This document shows positions 19,669 through 28,855 of a stretch of 64,000 bases of DNA, piece after piece. The DNA lies in contig NZ_JAJGNO010000005.1 of NCBI RefSeq assembly GCF_020782235.1, positions 248,001 to 312,000 on the forward strand, given 5' to 3'. Position 1 is the first letter of the stretch. Every line of letters begins with the position of its first letter. This DNA is from Sphingobium naphthae. Its GTDB lineage: Bacteria; Pseudomonadota; Alphaproteobacteria; Sphingomonadales; Sphingomonadaceae. The notes under the pieces were generated by a model, which worked only from the letters and a program-made list of their open reading frames with translations, searched no databases and was not told the origin of the DNA. The translations under genes were made by a program, and so were the position numbers.

Positions 19669-20025
19669 ATGGAACAGACGATTTGCCGGGCGCGGGCGGA
19701 ACGAAGGCGGGAACAACGCTTCGCCGCCCAGATACCCGCGATGCTCAGTTGGGACGGCACCAGCCAGCCGGTGGAGGTGCGAAACATCTCCATCTATGGC
19801 GCGCTGGTCGTGGGCGCATGGCTGCCGGTCGTGGGCGAGCGCGTGACGCTGATCGCCGATCGTCTGGAAGTAAGCGGCACGGTGATCTGGAACGGTCCGG
19901 ACCGTTGCGGCCTGCTGCTGAGCCACGCCGTCGACCCCCGCGCGATCATAGGCGAGGCGCATGTCTCCGACGCTCAAGATGCTCCGATCACCCTGCGCGA
20001 GGTGTCGCCGGGGCAATATGCCTGA
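19669..20025 (+). CDS. PilZ domain protein
   Basis: 118-residue protein made almost entirely of one PilZ domain. The arginine-rich lead RRREQRFAAQIPAMLSW supplies the RxxxR-type c-di-GMP contact, and VRNISIYGALV matches the [D/N]xSxxG motif. Later beta strands (VSGTVIWNGPDRCGLLL) complete the barrel. PilZ domains bind cyclic di-GMP and alter partner proteins in motility, polysaccharide synthesis or cell-cycle control. GGGAGAG at 19658-19664 precedes the ATG. The gene stands alone between secA and tRNA-Ser, so the partner is unknown. Confidence 0.8.
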   Translation: MEQTICRARAERRREQRFAAQIPAMLSWDGTSQPVEVRNISIYGALVVGAWLPVVGERVTLIADRLEVSGTVIWNGPDRCGLLLSHAVDPRAIIGEAHVSDAQDAPITLREVSPGQYA

Positions 20026-20048
20026 GGGCGATCCACCGCTTGAGCTAG

Positions 20049-20138
20049 TGGCGGACAGGGTGGGATTCGAACCCACGGTGGGCGTAAACCCACGGCGGTT
20101 TTCAAGACCGCTGCCTTAAACCACTCGGCCACCTGTCC
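20049..20138 (-). tRNA. tRNA-Ser (anticodon TGA)
   Basis: On the minus strand the gene starts GGACAGGTGGCCGAGTGG and ends with CCTGTCC then GCCA, so CCA is encoded. The acceptor arms GGACAGG/CCTGTCC pair fully. The anticodon loop CTTGAAA gives TGA. A long variable arm (GTGGG/CCCAC) and the TTCGAAT T-loop are present. At 90 bases with a long extra arm it is a class II tRNA, as expected for serine. Confidence 0.97.
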
Positions 20139-20269
20139 CTGGCGCGCTTCCTAGCGTCGATTGCGCGGTTGCCAAGCGCAAAATCGACCGGCTCGGTTCA
20201 TCGTCTTCTTGGCGCAGCGGCTTCGATAGGGGGTTTCATGGCCGCCATGGCCTGTGCAACAACAGGGTC

Positions 20270-21319
20270 ATGGGAGATTCTTTGCGCTCAATTCTGTCGG
20301 CATTGTGGGTCACGGCCGCGACGGCTTTCGTGGGCGCGGCGACGCCGGCGCCGGCGACCGCGCAGACCAGCGGCGATTTTCAATCCTATCTGGAAAGCCT
20401 GCGGCCCAAGGCGCGGGCGATGGGCATCAGCGACGCGACGCTGAACGCCGTGCTGCCGGAGCTGACGCCCAATCCCCGCGTTATCGAACTGGACCAGAAC
20501 CAGCCGGGCGGCGGCGCCTATGCGCCGATCCCGAATTTCGAGCCCTATCGCCGCAAGCATGTCGATGCCGCGCGGATCAGCCGCGGCCGGACCGCTTATC
20601 AGGCGAACCGCACGCGGCTGGCGCGGATCGAAGCGGAAACGGGCGTTCCCGAGGAGATCATGGTCGCGATCTTCGGCCACGAAACCAATTATGGGTCTTA
20701 TACCGGCGACTTCGACCTGATCCGGTCGCTGGCGACGCTGGCCTGGGAAGGGCGCAGACGCACCCTGTTCGAGCCTGAATTGCTGGCAACGCTCAAGATG
20801 CTGGATAATGGCGTGCCGCGCAGCCGGCTGGTGGGAAGCTGGGCCGGCGCGACCGGCTATCCGCAATTTCTGCCGAGCGTCTATCTGCGCCTGGCCAAGG
20901 ATGGCGATGGCGACGGCAAGGCCGACATCTGGACCAGCGAAGCGGATGCGCTGGCGTCGATCGCCAATTATTTCGTGCATTCCGGCTGGCGGCGCGGCGA
21001 ACCCTGGGGCGTTGCGGTCTCGGTGCCCTCGGGGCTGAACCGCGCAGCACTGATTGCGCGCACCAACCCGCCCCGCTGCCCGCGCGTGTTCAACCGGCAT
21101 AGCCGCTGGATGACCATGGCGGAATGGCGCCGGCTGGGGCTGGTGCCCGAAAGTGGGCGCTGGCCGGGCGACAGCATGATGGCGACGTTGCTGGAGCCCG
21201 ATGGCCCCGGCAAGACCGCTTACCTGCTGACCAGCAATTATCGCGCGATCCTCGATTATAATTGCTCCAATTTCTACGCCTTGTCGGTAGGATTGCTGGC
21301 GGATGCGGTCAGGCAATAA
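20270..21319 (+). CDS. Lytic murein transglycosylase (MltB-like, GH103)
   Basis: 349 residues with a secretion signal (basic start, hydrophobic ALWVTAATAFVGAA, ATAQ cleavage region). The catalytic domain contains VAIFGHETNYGSYTG, with Glu138 as the expected acid. WAGATGYPQFLPSVYL and a DGDGDGKADIW loop, typical of membrane-bound lytic transglycosylase B proteins, follow. The enzyme cleaves glycan strands of peptidoglycan, leaving 1,6-anhydroMurNAc, the kind of product recycled by AmgK and MurU encoded earlier in this window. No lipobox cysteine was found. Its last 17 bases overlap the following RlpA-like gene, opening a ten-gene run. Confidence 0.88.
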   Translation: MGDSLRSILSALWVTAATAFVGAATPAPATAQTSGDFQSYLESLRPKARAMGISDATLNAVLPELTPNPRVIELDQNQPGGGAYAPIPNFEPYRRKHVDAARISRGRTAYQANRTRLARIEAETGVPEEIMVAIFGHETNYGSYTGDFDLIRSLATLAWEGRRRTLFEPELLATLKMLDNGVPRSRLVGSWAGATGYPQFLPSVYLRLAKDGDGDGKADIWTSEADALASIANYFVHSGWRRGEPWGVAVSVPSGLNRAALIARTNPPRCPRVFNRHSRWMTMAEWRRLGLVPESGRWPGDSMMATLLEPDGPGKTAYLLTSNYRAILDYNCSNFYALSVGLLADAVRQ

Positions 21320-22244
21320 GGCGGTCTTCGCCGCGCTGGCGGCGACGTTCGGCACAGGCATGGCGCTTGCCCAAGGCCCCGCCGCCATGGTGGAGGACCG
21401 GCCGGTGCTGCTGGGGGAGCCCTATAGCGTCGCGGGCGTGACATACCGGCCGGCCGATCCGGCCGCCTATGATGAACCGGGCTATGCCGAGCCGATCGAC
21501 GCCGGCAGCAAAAGCGCAACCACCGCCAACGGAGAAACCTTCGTGGCTGGCGCGATCACCGCCGCGCACAAGAGCCTGCCGCTGCCCAGCTATGTCGAGG
21601 TGACGGCGCTCGACAGCGGACGCACGATCCTGGTGCGGATCAATGACCGCGGGCCGATGCGCAATGATCGGATCATCGGTCTGTCCCCCGGTGCGATGGC
21701 GCAGTTGGGTCTCGCGGGCGGCCCGGCGCCTGTCCGCGTCCGGCGCGTCAATCCGCCCGATCAGGATCAGGTGGCGCTGCGCCGGCATGAACACGCCGCC
21801 GAGCGGCTGGAAAGCCCGCCGGCCTTGCTGAAGGTGCTGCGCGAGAGACTGACCAAGACCGCCGCATCACCAGCGATGCCGCCGCCGGTCGCGTCGACGC
21901 TCAAGCCCGCGCCGCGCATGCGGGCCGGCGCGTCGTTCGATACGGCGCCGGCACCGCCTGCTGCGCTCGCCACGCCTGCCGCACCGCGCACCAAGGCTCC
22001 CGCGCCGCCGGCTAAGCCCGCCATGACGAAAGGCGGCTATGTCGTGCAGGTCGGCGCTTTCTCCTCGCGCGCGAACGCCGATGCCCTGGCCAAGCGGATC
22101 GGCGCGCAGGTGCATGGGGGCGAGGGGCTGTGGCGCGTGCGCTTCGGGCCATATCCCACGCGACAGGCGGCGCAGGCCGGCGTCCGCGCCGCAGCGGCGC
22201 AAGGCCTTGCGAACATGCCGATCATGGCTAATGACGAGCGATAG
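21303..22244 (+). CDS. rlpA: RlpA-like septal ring lytic transglycosylase with SPOR domain
   Basis: 313 residues. An N-terminal signal-like segment is followed by a double-psi beta-barrel of the RlpA type: TTANGETF...ITAAHKSLPLPSYVEV and ILVRINDRGPM. A Pro/Ala-rich linker (about residues 190-240) leads to a C-terminal SPOR domain starting GGYVVQVGAFSSRANA. RlpA cleaves denuded glycan strands and SPOR binds them at the septum. The gene overlaps the transglycosylase before it and lies 46 bases ahead of a carboxypeptidase. Together they form a peptidoglycan remodelling set. The usual DRGP motif is intact. Confidence 0.88.
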   Translation: MRSGNKAVFAALAATFGTGMALAQGPAAMVEDRPVLLGEPYSVAGVTYRPADPAAYDEPGYAEPIDAGSKSATTANGETFVAGAITAAHKSLPLPSYVEVTALDSGRTILVRINDRGPMRNDRIIGLSPGAMAQLGLAGGPAPVRVRRVNPPDQDQVALRRHEHAAERLESPPALLKVLRERLTKTAASPAMPPPVASTLKPAPRMRAGASFDTAPAPPAALATPAAPRTKAPAPPAKPAMTKGGYVVQVGAFSSRANADALAKRIGAQVHGGEGLWRVRFGPYPTRQAAQAGVRAAAAQGLANMPIMANDER

Positions 22245-22290
22245 CCGACAAGCCCCGAAGCGAATCCATCCAGTCGAAGGCAGTTTCCCG

Positions 22291-23454
22291 ATGAAGACAA
22301 CCCTTGCAGTCCTCCTGGCCACCGGGCTGCTCGCCCAGCCGCTGATCGCCTCCGCGCCGCCCTACACCAGCGAAGCGCCGATTGCCTATATGAAGGACCT
22401 GTCGTCGGGCGCGGTGCTGTATGACAAGGGCGGGCAGACGCGCATTCCGCCTGCGTCGATGGCGAAGATGATGACGGCGCATGTCGCCTTTCGCCTGATC
22501 CAGAAGGGCGACCTGAAGCTCGACACCAAATTCACCGTGCGTCCGGAAACCTGGCGGCAATGGCATGGGCCGCAGGCGGGATCGACCATGTTCCTGTCGG
22601 CGGGCGAACAGGTGTCGGTCGAAAATCTGCTGCACGGCATCGTTACTTTGTCGGGCAATGATGCCTGCGTCGTGCTGGCGGAAGGCATTGCCGGCACCGA
22701 GCAGGCGTTTGTCGCCCTGATGAACGAGGAGGGCAAGCGGCTCGGCCTCAAGAACAGCCATTTCGGCACCAGCAATGGCTGGCCCGATGAGGGCGTCACC
22801 TATGTGACGGCCGAAGATCTGGCAGCGCTGGCGCAGGCGACGATCGAGGAGACGCCCGACCTCTACAAGCGTTTCTACGCCACCAAGTCCTTCACCTGGG
22901 GCCAGACGATGGGCGGGTCGGCGATCGAGCAGGCCAACCGCAATCCCATTCTGGGCAAGATTAGTGGCGCCGATGGCCTCAAGACCGGCCATACTCAGGA
23001 AGCGGGCTATGGCTTCACCGGCTCGGCCGAGCAGGATGGTCGCCGTCTGGTGATGGTCGTGGCGGGGCTGGACAGCTTCAACGGCCGCATCGCCGAATCG
23101 GTGCGCTTCATGGACTGGGGCTTCAAGGCGTGGAAGGCGCAGCCGCTGTTCAAGAAGGGTCAAACCGTCGAGACCGCCGAAGTCCAGTTGGGCAGCGCCA
23201 CCACCGTGCCTCTGGTCGCGCCGCAAAATCTGGCGGTGACGCTGCCGCGCACCGCGTCGGCCGACGTGCAGGTGAAGGTCGTCTATACCGGCCCGATCAA
23301 GGCGCCGATCGCCAAGGGCCAGCAGATCGCGCAGCTGATCGTCCAGACCCATGATACCGCGCCGCAGGTGATGCCGCTGGTGGCGGGCGAGGATGTGGCC
23401 GAGGCCGGCATGTTCGGTCGGCTCTGGAACGGCCTGAAGTCGCTGTTCGGGTGA
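22291..23454 (+). CDS. D-alanyl-D-alanine carboxypeptidase (PBP5/DacC-like, S11 family)
   Basis: 387 residues with a cleavable signal peptide (KTTLAVLLATGLLAQPLIASA). All three penicillin-binding motifs are present: S56-M-A-K59, S121-G-N123 and K231-T-G233. A C-terminal PBP5_C beta domain and a final amphipathic helix (MFGRLWNGLKSLFG) suit membrane association. The enzyme trims the terminal D-Ala from peptidoglycan stem peptides. I set the start at the ATG at 22291; the frame is open upstream but overlaps the RlpA-like gene. The stop overlaps tmk (GTGA). Confidence 0.93.
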   Translation: MKTTLAVLLATGLLAQPLIASAPPYTSEAPIAYMKDLSSGAVLYDKGGQTRIPPASMAKMMTAHVAFRLIQKGDLKLDTKFTVRPETWRQWHGPQAGSTMFLSAGEQVSVENLLHGIVTLSGNDACVVLAEGIAGTEQAFVALMNEEGKRLGLKNSHFGTSNGWPDEGVTYVTAEDLAALAQATIEETPDLYKRFYATKSFTWGQTMGGSAIEQANRNPILGKISGADGLKTGHTQEAGYGFTGSAEQDGRRLVMVVAGLDSFNGRIAESVRFMDWGFKAWKAQPLFKKGQTVETAEVQLGSATTVPLVAPQNLAVTLPRTASADVQVKVVYTGPIKAPIAKGQQIAQLIVQTHDTAPQVMPLVAGEDVAEAGMFGRLWNGLKSLFG

Positions 23455-24077
23455 CGCGCGGCCGGTTCATCACGCTGGAAGGCGGGGAAGGGGCAGGCAA
23501 GTCGACGCAATTGCGCGCCCTAGCCCAGGCCCTGCGGAGCCGTGGCCTGGACGTCGTCGAAACGCGCGAGCCGGGCGGGAGCGAGGGCGCGGAAGCGATC
23601 CGCGCGCTGCTGCTGACCGGCGGCGCCGACCGCTGGAGCCCGCGCGCCGAAGCACTGCTGTTCGCGGCGGCGCGCGCGGATCATGTCGAAAAGACGATCC
23701 GGCCGGCATTGCAGCGCGGCGCCTGGGTCCTGTCCGACCGCTTTCTCGATTCGAGCCGCGCCTATCAGGGGCAGGGGGCGCTCAGCGATGCGGACATCGT
23801 GGCGCTGCACCGTCTGGGCAGCGAGGGGTTCCTGCCCGACCGCACGCTGCTCCTGACGCTGCCTGACAATGAAGCGGCGCAGCGCGCGCGCAGGCGCGAC
23901 GGCGACCAGAGCGATCGCATCGGCGGGCGCGACAGCGACTTTCACCGTGCGGTGGCGAGCGCCTTCGCCCGCTTCGCGGCGGATGAACCCGATCGTGTGC
24001 GCGCCGTCGATGCATCGGGCGCGGCAGAAGATGTGACGGATCGGCTGGTCGCAACGCTGTCCGACCTGCTGCCATGA
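23451..24077 (+). CDS. tmk: Thymidylate kinase
   Basis: 208-residue dTMP kinase, making dTDP for DNA synthesis. The P-loop is EGGEGAGKST, the DR(Y/F) motif reads LSDRFLDSSRAYQGQG, and TREPGGSEGAE is the typical substrate-binding block. Start is a GTG at 23451 overlapping the previous stop by four bases. The tmk-holB pairing is widely conserved, and the next gene overlaps by ATGA. Confidence 0.96.
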   Translation: MTRGRFITLEGGEGAGKSTQLRALAQALRSRGLDVVETREPGGSEGAEAIRALLLTGGADRWSPRAEALLFAAARADHVEKTIRPALQRGAWVLSDRFLDSSRAYQGQGALSDADIVALHRLGSEGFLPDRTLLLTLPDNEAAQRARRRDGDQSDRIGGRDSDFHRAVASAFARFAADEPDRVRAVDASGAAEDVTDRLVATLSDLLP

Positions 24078-25042
24078 CCGTGCTGGTCGGCCACGACACG
24101 CAGACGCGCGCGTTGCTGCAGGCGGCGCGAAGCGGCCGGATGCACCATGCCTGGATCCTCGCGGGGACGAAGGGCATCGGGAAAGCCGGCGTCGCGCGCG
24201 CCCTGGCGCTGCGGTTGCTGGCGGAGGCGGCAGGCCCGGCGATCGAGAGCGACGGGCTGGCGGTGCCGGAGAGCCATCCGATCCGCCGTCTGATCGAAGC
24301 GACGGCGCATCCCGATTATGCCGAGTTGGCGCCGATCGAGAAGGATGGCGTCACCGCACGCAATATCAGCGTCGATCAGGTGCGCGGGCTCCAGCGGCTG
24401 CTCCAGTCTGCGCCATCGCTGTCCACCCGTCGCATCGTGGTGATCGACAGCGCCGACGATCTGGAGCGCGGGGCGGCCAATGCCTTGCTCAAGACGCTGG
24501 AAGAGCCGCCGGCCGACATGCTGTTCCTGCTGGTCAGCCATGCGCCCGGGCGATTGCTGCCGACGATCCGGTCCCGCTGCCGCACCCTGGGCTTCGATGC
24601 GCTGGACGAAGCGGCGATGCGGCGCGTGCTGACCGATGTGCAGCCGGGCCTGCCGGACGCGGAGCTGGCGGCGCTGGTGCGCGCGGGTGAGGGGTCGCCG
24701 GGCCAGGCGCTGCGCTTTGCGGGCCTCAACCTGTCGGAGATCGAGCAGGCGCTGAGCGATCTGGCGGCGGGACCCGACGAGGGCAATGGCAAGCGGCTGG
24801 CGCTGGTCAAGGCGCTGGCGACCAAGTCCGCCAAACCCCGCTACGAAGCCTTTCTGGAGCGGGCGCCCGCCTTCATCGCCCAGGCGGCGCGCCACCGGCA
24901 GGGGGCGGCGCTGGGGCAGGCGCTCGATCATTGGGAGCAGGCGCGGCATCTGGCGGGCGGCGCGGTGATCCTGTCGCTGGACCCGGCCGCAGTGGTCTTC
25001 GAACTGGCCGGCCATGTCGCGGCCCTGGCGCCGCAGCGCTGA
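24074..25042 (+). CDS. holB: DNA polymerase III subunit delta' (HolB)
   Basis: 322-residue clamp-loader subunit of the AAA+ family. The N-terminal domain has AWILAGTKGIGKAGVARALA, an altered P-loop, and NALLKTLEEPPADMLFLLVSH followed by IRSRCRTL with the SRC arginine-finger motif. Delta' is the stator of the clamp loader, opening beta rings at primers. It overlaps tmk by four bases and precedes metG by 43 bases. Confidence 0.93.
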   Translation: MTVLVGHDTQTRALLQAARSGRMHHAWILAGTKGIGKAGVARALALRLLAEAAGPAIESDGLAVPESHPIRRLIEATAHPDYAELAPIEKDGVTARNISVDQVRGLQRLLQSAPSLSTRRIVVIDSADDLERGAANALLKTLEEPPADMLFLLVSHAPGRLLPTIRSRCRTLGFDALDEAAMRRVLTDVQPGLPDAELAALVRAGEGSPGQALRFAGLNLSEIEQALSDLAAGPDEGNGKRLALVKALATKSAKPRYEAFLERAPAFIAQAARHRQGAALGQALDHWEQARHLAGGAVILSLDPAAVVFELAGHVAALAPQR

Positions 25043-25085
25043 AAAGCGGCTTTGCGCCAGCGCGAACAGCGGGTAGGGAAGCGCC

Positions 25086-26648
25086 ATGTCGACGCCCTTC
25101 ACCATCACCACCGCCATTTCCTACCCCAATGGCCGCCCGCATATCGGCCATGCCTATGAAGTGATCGCCACCGATGCGATCGCGCGATTCCAGCGGATGA
25201 TGGGCCGCGACGTCTTCTTTCAGACCGGCACCGACGAACATGGGCTGAAAATGGCGCAGACAGCGCGCGGCCGGGGCATCGAGCCGCTCGCGCTGGCCGA
25301 TGAAATGGCCGGCTATTTCAAGGCGATGAACGACGGCCTGAATATCAGCCATGATCGTTTCATCCGCACCAGCGAACCCGATCATCATCGCGCGAGCCAA
25401 GCGATCTGGCAGGCGATGGAGGCCAATGGCGACCTGTATCTCGGCCGCTACGAAGGCTGGTATTCGGTGCGCGACGAAGCCTTTTACGACGAGAAGGAAC
25501 TGGTCGAGGGGGAAGGGGGCGCGAAGCTGTCGCCGCAGGGCACGCCGGTGGAATGGACCGTCGAGGAAAGCTGGTTCTTCCGCCTGTCCGCCTATCAGGA
25601 TCGGCTGCTTGCGCTGTATGAAAGCCAGCCGGACTTCATCCAGCCCGACAGCCGCCGCAACGAGATCATGCGCTTCGTCGAAGGCGGCCTGTCCGATCTC
25701 AGCGTGTCGCGAACCAGCTTCGACTGGGGCGTGAAGGTGCCCGGCGCCGACGGTCACGTCATGTATGTGTGGGTCGATGCGCTGACCAATTATCTGACCG
25801 GTTGCGGCTATCCCGACGATGCCGCCCGCATGGCGCGCTATTGGGCGGAAGGCGGCGACATCACGCACATCATCGGCAAGGATATCGTGCGTTTTCATGC
25901 CGTTTACTGGCCGGCCTTCCTGATGAGCGCGAAGCTGCCGCTGCCCAAGCAGATTTTCGGCCACGGCTTCCTGCTGAACCGCGGCGAGAAAATGTCCAAG
26001 TCGCTGGGCAATGTCGCCGATCCGATGGAGCTGGCCGACCGGTTCGGCGTCGATCAGCTGCGCTATTTCCTGCTGTCGGAAGTCACGTTCGGCAATGACG
26101 GCAGCTATAGCGCGGAGGCGATCGTCGCGCGGTCGAACAGCGACCTCGCCAACAGCTTCGGCAACCTCGCCCAGCGGACGCTGAGCTTTATCGCCAAGAA
26201 TCTGGAGGGCCGCCTGCCCGAACCCGCGGCGCAGGATGTCGACGACGCCCTGCTCGGCGCGGTGGCGGAGGCGTCCGGCAGCTTCCAGAATGCGATGAAC
26301 GACCTGGCGCCTTCCGTCGCGATCGAGGCCTGGATGCGCGCCGTCTTCGCCTGCAACGCCTATATCGATGCGCAGGCGCCCTGGGCGCTGCGCAAGACCG
26401 ATCCGGCGCGAATGGAAGCGGTGCTGGCGACGCTTTATGAGGCGATCGCAAGCCTGGCGGTCATGATCCAGCCCGTCATTCCGGCCAGCGCCGCCGCCCT
26501 GCTCGACCAGATGGGGATTGGCAGCGACCAGCGCAGCTATGCCCTGATCGGCAGCGACTTCTATGCGGCGTTGCGCGCGTCCGGCTTTACGCTCAGCCCG
26601 CCCAGGCCGCTGTTCCCGCGGCTCGAACTGGTGGAAGCGGAGGCCTGA
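25086..26648 (+). CDS. metG: Methionyl-tRNA synthetase
   Basis: 520-residue class I synthetase charging tRNA-Met. The HIGH motif is H19-I-G-H22 and KMSKS is residues 302-306. The GTDEHG block and the WVDALTNYLTG block are intact. The C-terminal tRNA-binding domain found in some MetRS is absent, giving the shorter form. No clear four-cysteine zinc knuckle was seen. A TAGGGAAG site precedes the ATG. It is 4 bases ahead of tatD, a pairing common in bacteria. Confidence 0.97.
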   Translation: MSTPFTITTAISYPNGRPHIGHAYEVIATDAIARFQRMMGRDVFFQTGTDEHGLKMAQTARGRGIEPLALADEMAGYFKAMNDGLNISHDRFIRTSEPDHHRASQAIWQAMEANGDLYLGRYEGWYSVRDEAFYDEKELVEGEGGAKLSPQGTPVEWTVEESWFFRLSAYQDRLLALYESQPDFIQPDSRRNEIMRFVEGGLSDLSVSRTSFDWGVKVPGADGHVMYVWVDALTNYLTGCGYPDDAARMARYWAEGGDITHIIGKDIVRFHAVYWPAFLMSAKLPLPKQIFGHGFLLNRGEKMSKSLGNVADPMELADRFGVDQLRYFLLSEVTFGNDGSYSAEAIVARSNSDLANSFGNLAQRTLSFIAKNLEGRLPEPAAQDVDDALLGAVAEASGSFQNAMNDLAPSVAIEAWMRAVFACNAYIDAQAPWALRKTDPARMEAVLATLYEAIASLAVMIQPVIPASAAALLDQMGIGSDQRSYALIGSDFYAALRASGFTLSPPRPLFPRLELVEAEA

Positions 26649-26652
26649 AGCC

Positions 26653-27426
26653 ATGTTGATCGACAGCCATTGTCACCTCAATTACAAGGGCTTGGTCGAG
26701 GATCAGGCCAATGTGCTGGACCGGTCGCGCGCGGCAGGCGTCGACCTGATGCTCAATATCGCGACGCGGGAAAGCGAATGGGACGCGGTGCTCGACACTG
26801 CGGTGCGCGAAAGCGATGTCTGGGCGACAGTCGGCATCCATCCGCACGAAGCGGACGAACATCCCCATGTCGACACCGCCAAGCTGGTCGAGCGCGCGGC
26901 GCACCCGCGCGTCGTCGGCATCGGCGAAACCGGGCTGGACTATTATTACGACCATAGCGACCGCGAACGGCAGCAGAAGAGCTTCCGGTCGCATATCGCC
27001 GCCTGCCGCGAGACCGGCCTGCCGCTGATCGTCCATACACGGGATGCGGAGGAGGACACGATCCGCATCATGCGCGAGGAGATGGAGCAGGGGGCCTATA
27101 GCGGCGTGATCCATTGCTTCACCGCCAGCGGGGCGTTTGCCGATGCGGCGATGGCGCTGGGTTTCTACATCAGCATTTCGGGCATCGTCACCTTCAAGAA
27201 TGCCAGGGACCTGCAGGAAACGGCGGCGCGGCTGCCGCTCGACCGGCTGCTGGTCGAGACGGACTCGCCCTTCCTCGCCCCTGTGCCGCACCGGGGCAAG
27301 CCGTGCGAACCGGCCTATGTCGCCGACACGGCGCGTTTTCTCGCCAGCTTGCGCGGCGAAAGCGTCGAGCAGCTGGCGGCGGCGACATCCGCCAATTTCC
27401 GCACCCTCTTCGCCAAGGTCGCATGA
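26653..27426 (+). CDS. TatD family metal-dependent hydrolase (YcfH-like)
   Basis: 257-residue TIM-barrel hydrolase. Metal ligands appear in order: DSHCHLN (His6 and His8), GIGETGLDYYY, PLIVHTRDAE, GVIHCFTAS and LVETDSPFLAP. TatD proteins are 3'-5' exonucleases or deoxyribonucleases in bacteria. The ATG at 26653 lies 4 bases after metG; the same frame is open upstream within metG. The stop overlaps the next gene (ATGA). Confidence 0.93.
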   Translation: MLIDSHCHLNYKGLVEDQANVLDRSRAAGVDLMLNIATRESEWDAVLDTAVRESDVWATVGIHPHEADEHPHVDTAKLVERAAHPRVVGIGETGLDYYYDHSDRERQQKSFRSHIAACRETGLPLIVHTRDAEEDTIRIMREEMEQGAYSGVIHCFTASGAFADAAMALGFYISISGIVTFKNARDLQETAARLPLDRLLVETDSPFLAPVPHRGKPCEPAYVADTARFLASLRGESVEQLAAATSANFRTLFAKVA

Positions 27427-28226
27427 GCCTGAAGCTCACCATGCTGGGCAGCGGGACATCCTCCGGGGTGCCGCGCATCGGCAATGACTGGGGCGCCTGC
27501 GATCCGCACGAGCCGAAGAACCGGCGGACTCGCGTGTCCATCCTGGTCGAAAGCGCGACCACGCGCATCCTGGTCGATACGTCGCCCGACATGCGGGCGC
27601 AGCTGCTGAGCGCCGACGTCGTCCATATCGATGCGATCATGTGGACGCATGACCATGCCGATCACAGCCATGGGCTGGACGATGTGCGCCAGCTTTATCA
27701 TCATCGCGGCACGCCGGTCCCCGGCTATGCGCGGGCGCAGACGCTGACGCTGCTGAAGCAGCGCTTCGCCTACGCGTTCGAGGGGCGGCATGGCTATCAT
27801 CCCACGATCGCGGCGGAAATCCTGCCCGACCGGCTGCGGATCGGCGACATCGACATCGACTGCGTCGACCAGCCCCATGGGGAAATCTACTCGACTGGAT
27901 TCCGCTTCAGCCATGGCGGCAAGTCCATCGGCTATGCCACGGATTTCCATGCGCTGACGCCTGAGATGCTGGCGCTGTATGACGGGCTGGACCTGTGGGT
28001 GGTCGATGCGTTGCGGGAAAAGCCGCATCCCACGCACGCGCACCTGGCGCTGACGCTGGACGGCATAGAAGCGGCCCGGCCCGGCCGCGCGATCCTGACG
28101 CATATGGACCAGAGCATGGATTATGCGACGCTGTGCCGCACGCTGCCCGAAGGCGTAGAACCGGGCTATGACGGCCTGATCGTGGATCTGGGCGGAGGCG
28201 CGCGAGGGGACGTGCAGGGGGGCTGA
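27423..28226 (+). CDS. MBL-fold metallohydrolase (PhnP-like)
   Basis: 267-residue metallo-beta-lactamase fold protein. The N-terminal MLGSGTSSGVPRIG is typical of the PhnP/YcbX-type branch. The metal site is THDHADHSHG, with DQPHGE, YATDFHAL and ILTHMDQSM further on. PhnP itself is a cyclic ribose phosphodiesterase of the C-P lyase pathway, but no phn genes are nearby. Close relatives follow metG-tatD in many alphaproteobacteria, so a nucleic acid or nucleotide phosphodiesterase role is a guess. Overlaps tatD by 4 bases and the next gene by one. Confidence 0.85.
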   Translation: MSLKLTMLGSGTSSGVPRIGNDWGACDPHEPKNRRTRVSILVESATTRILVDTSPDMRAQLLSADVVHIDAIMWTHDHADHSHGLDDVRQLYHHRGTPVPGYARAQTLTLLKQRFAYAFEGRHGYHPTIAAEILPDRLRIGDIDIDCVDQPHGEIYSTGFRFSHGGKSIGYATDFHALTPEMLALYDGLDLWVVDALREKPHPTHAHLALTLDGIEAARPGRAILTHMDQSMDYATLCRTLPEGVEPGYDGLIVDLGGGARGDVQGG

Positions 28227-28855
28227 TGGACGGAACGGATCAGGCGGCATCGACCATCTGGTATCTGCTGGCGCTGGTGCTGGTCGGATCGGCGCTGGTC
28301 GGTCGGCAGCTGGCGTGGAGCAGCCTGTGGCGGATGGCGCTGCTATGGGTGGCGATCTTCGCGGCGTTGCTCGGCCTGTTCAAATTCGCGCAAGGCCAGG
28401 GCTATCTGACCGGGCGCTGGGCGGAGGAGGGCGGGGTCGCCGCGCCAGTGGATGCGCCGGCCGCACTGCCCGAAGCTCGCGCGGAGGGGCAGGCGCTGCG
28501 CATCCCGATCGCGCCCGACGGTCATTATTGGGTCGAGGGGCAGATCAACGGCACGCCCGCGCGCTTCCTGATCGACAGCGGCGCGACCGTCACAGCTCTG
28601 TCGGAAAGCAGCGCCCGCGCTGCGGGGCTCAACTATGATGTCGGCGCACCGGGCGTCGTCATGACCACTGCCAACGGTAGGATCGAAGCGCGCCGGTCCA
28701 GCATCGCGACGCTCGCCATCGGACCGATCCGCGCCAGCGACCTGCCGGTCGTCGTCTCCCCTGCCTTTGGCGAGGTGAATGTGATCGGCATGAACATGCT
28801 GTCCCGCCTCGACAGCTGGGGCGTGCAGGGCGGCGAGATGGTGCTGAAGCCATGA
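28226..28855 (+). CDS. Membrane-anchored retropepsin-like aspartic protease (clan AA)
   Basis: 209 residues. Two N-terminal hydrophobic segments (about residues 11-30 and 34-53) precede a linker and a single pepsin-like half. The catalytic motif is FLIDSGATVTAL, with Asp117-Ser-Gly119, followed by the second psi-loop block NVIGMNMLSRL. This matches the TIGR02281 type of clan AA protease, common in alphaproteobacteria. Such proteins act as dimers because each chain supplies one aspartate. No substrate is known. It sits between the MBL gene and an MFS gene, with overlaps on both sides. Confidence 0.82.
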   Translation: MDGTDQAASTIWYLLALVLVGSALVGRQLAWSSLWRMALLWVAIFAALLGLFKFAQGQGYLTGRWAEEGGVAAPVDAPAALPEARAEGQALRIPIAPDGHYWVEGQINGTPARFLIDSGATVTALSESSARAAGLNYDVGAPGVVMTTANGRIEARRSSIATLAIGPIRASDLPVVVSPAFGEVNVIGMNMLSRLDSWGVQGGEMVLKP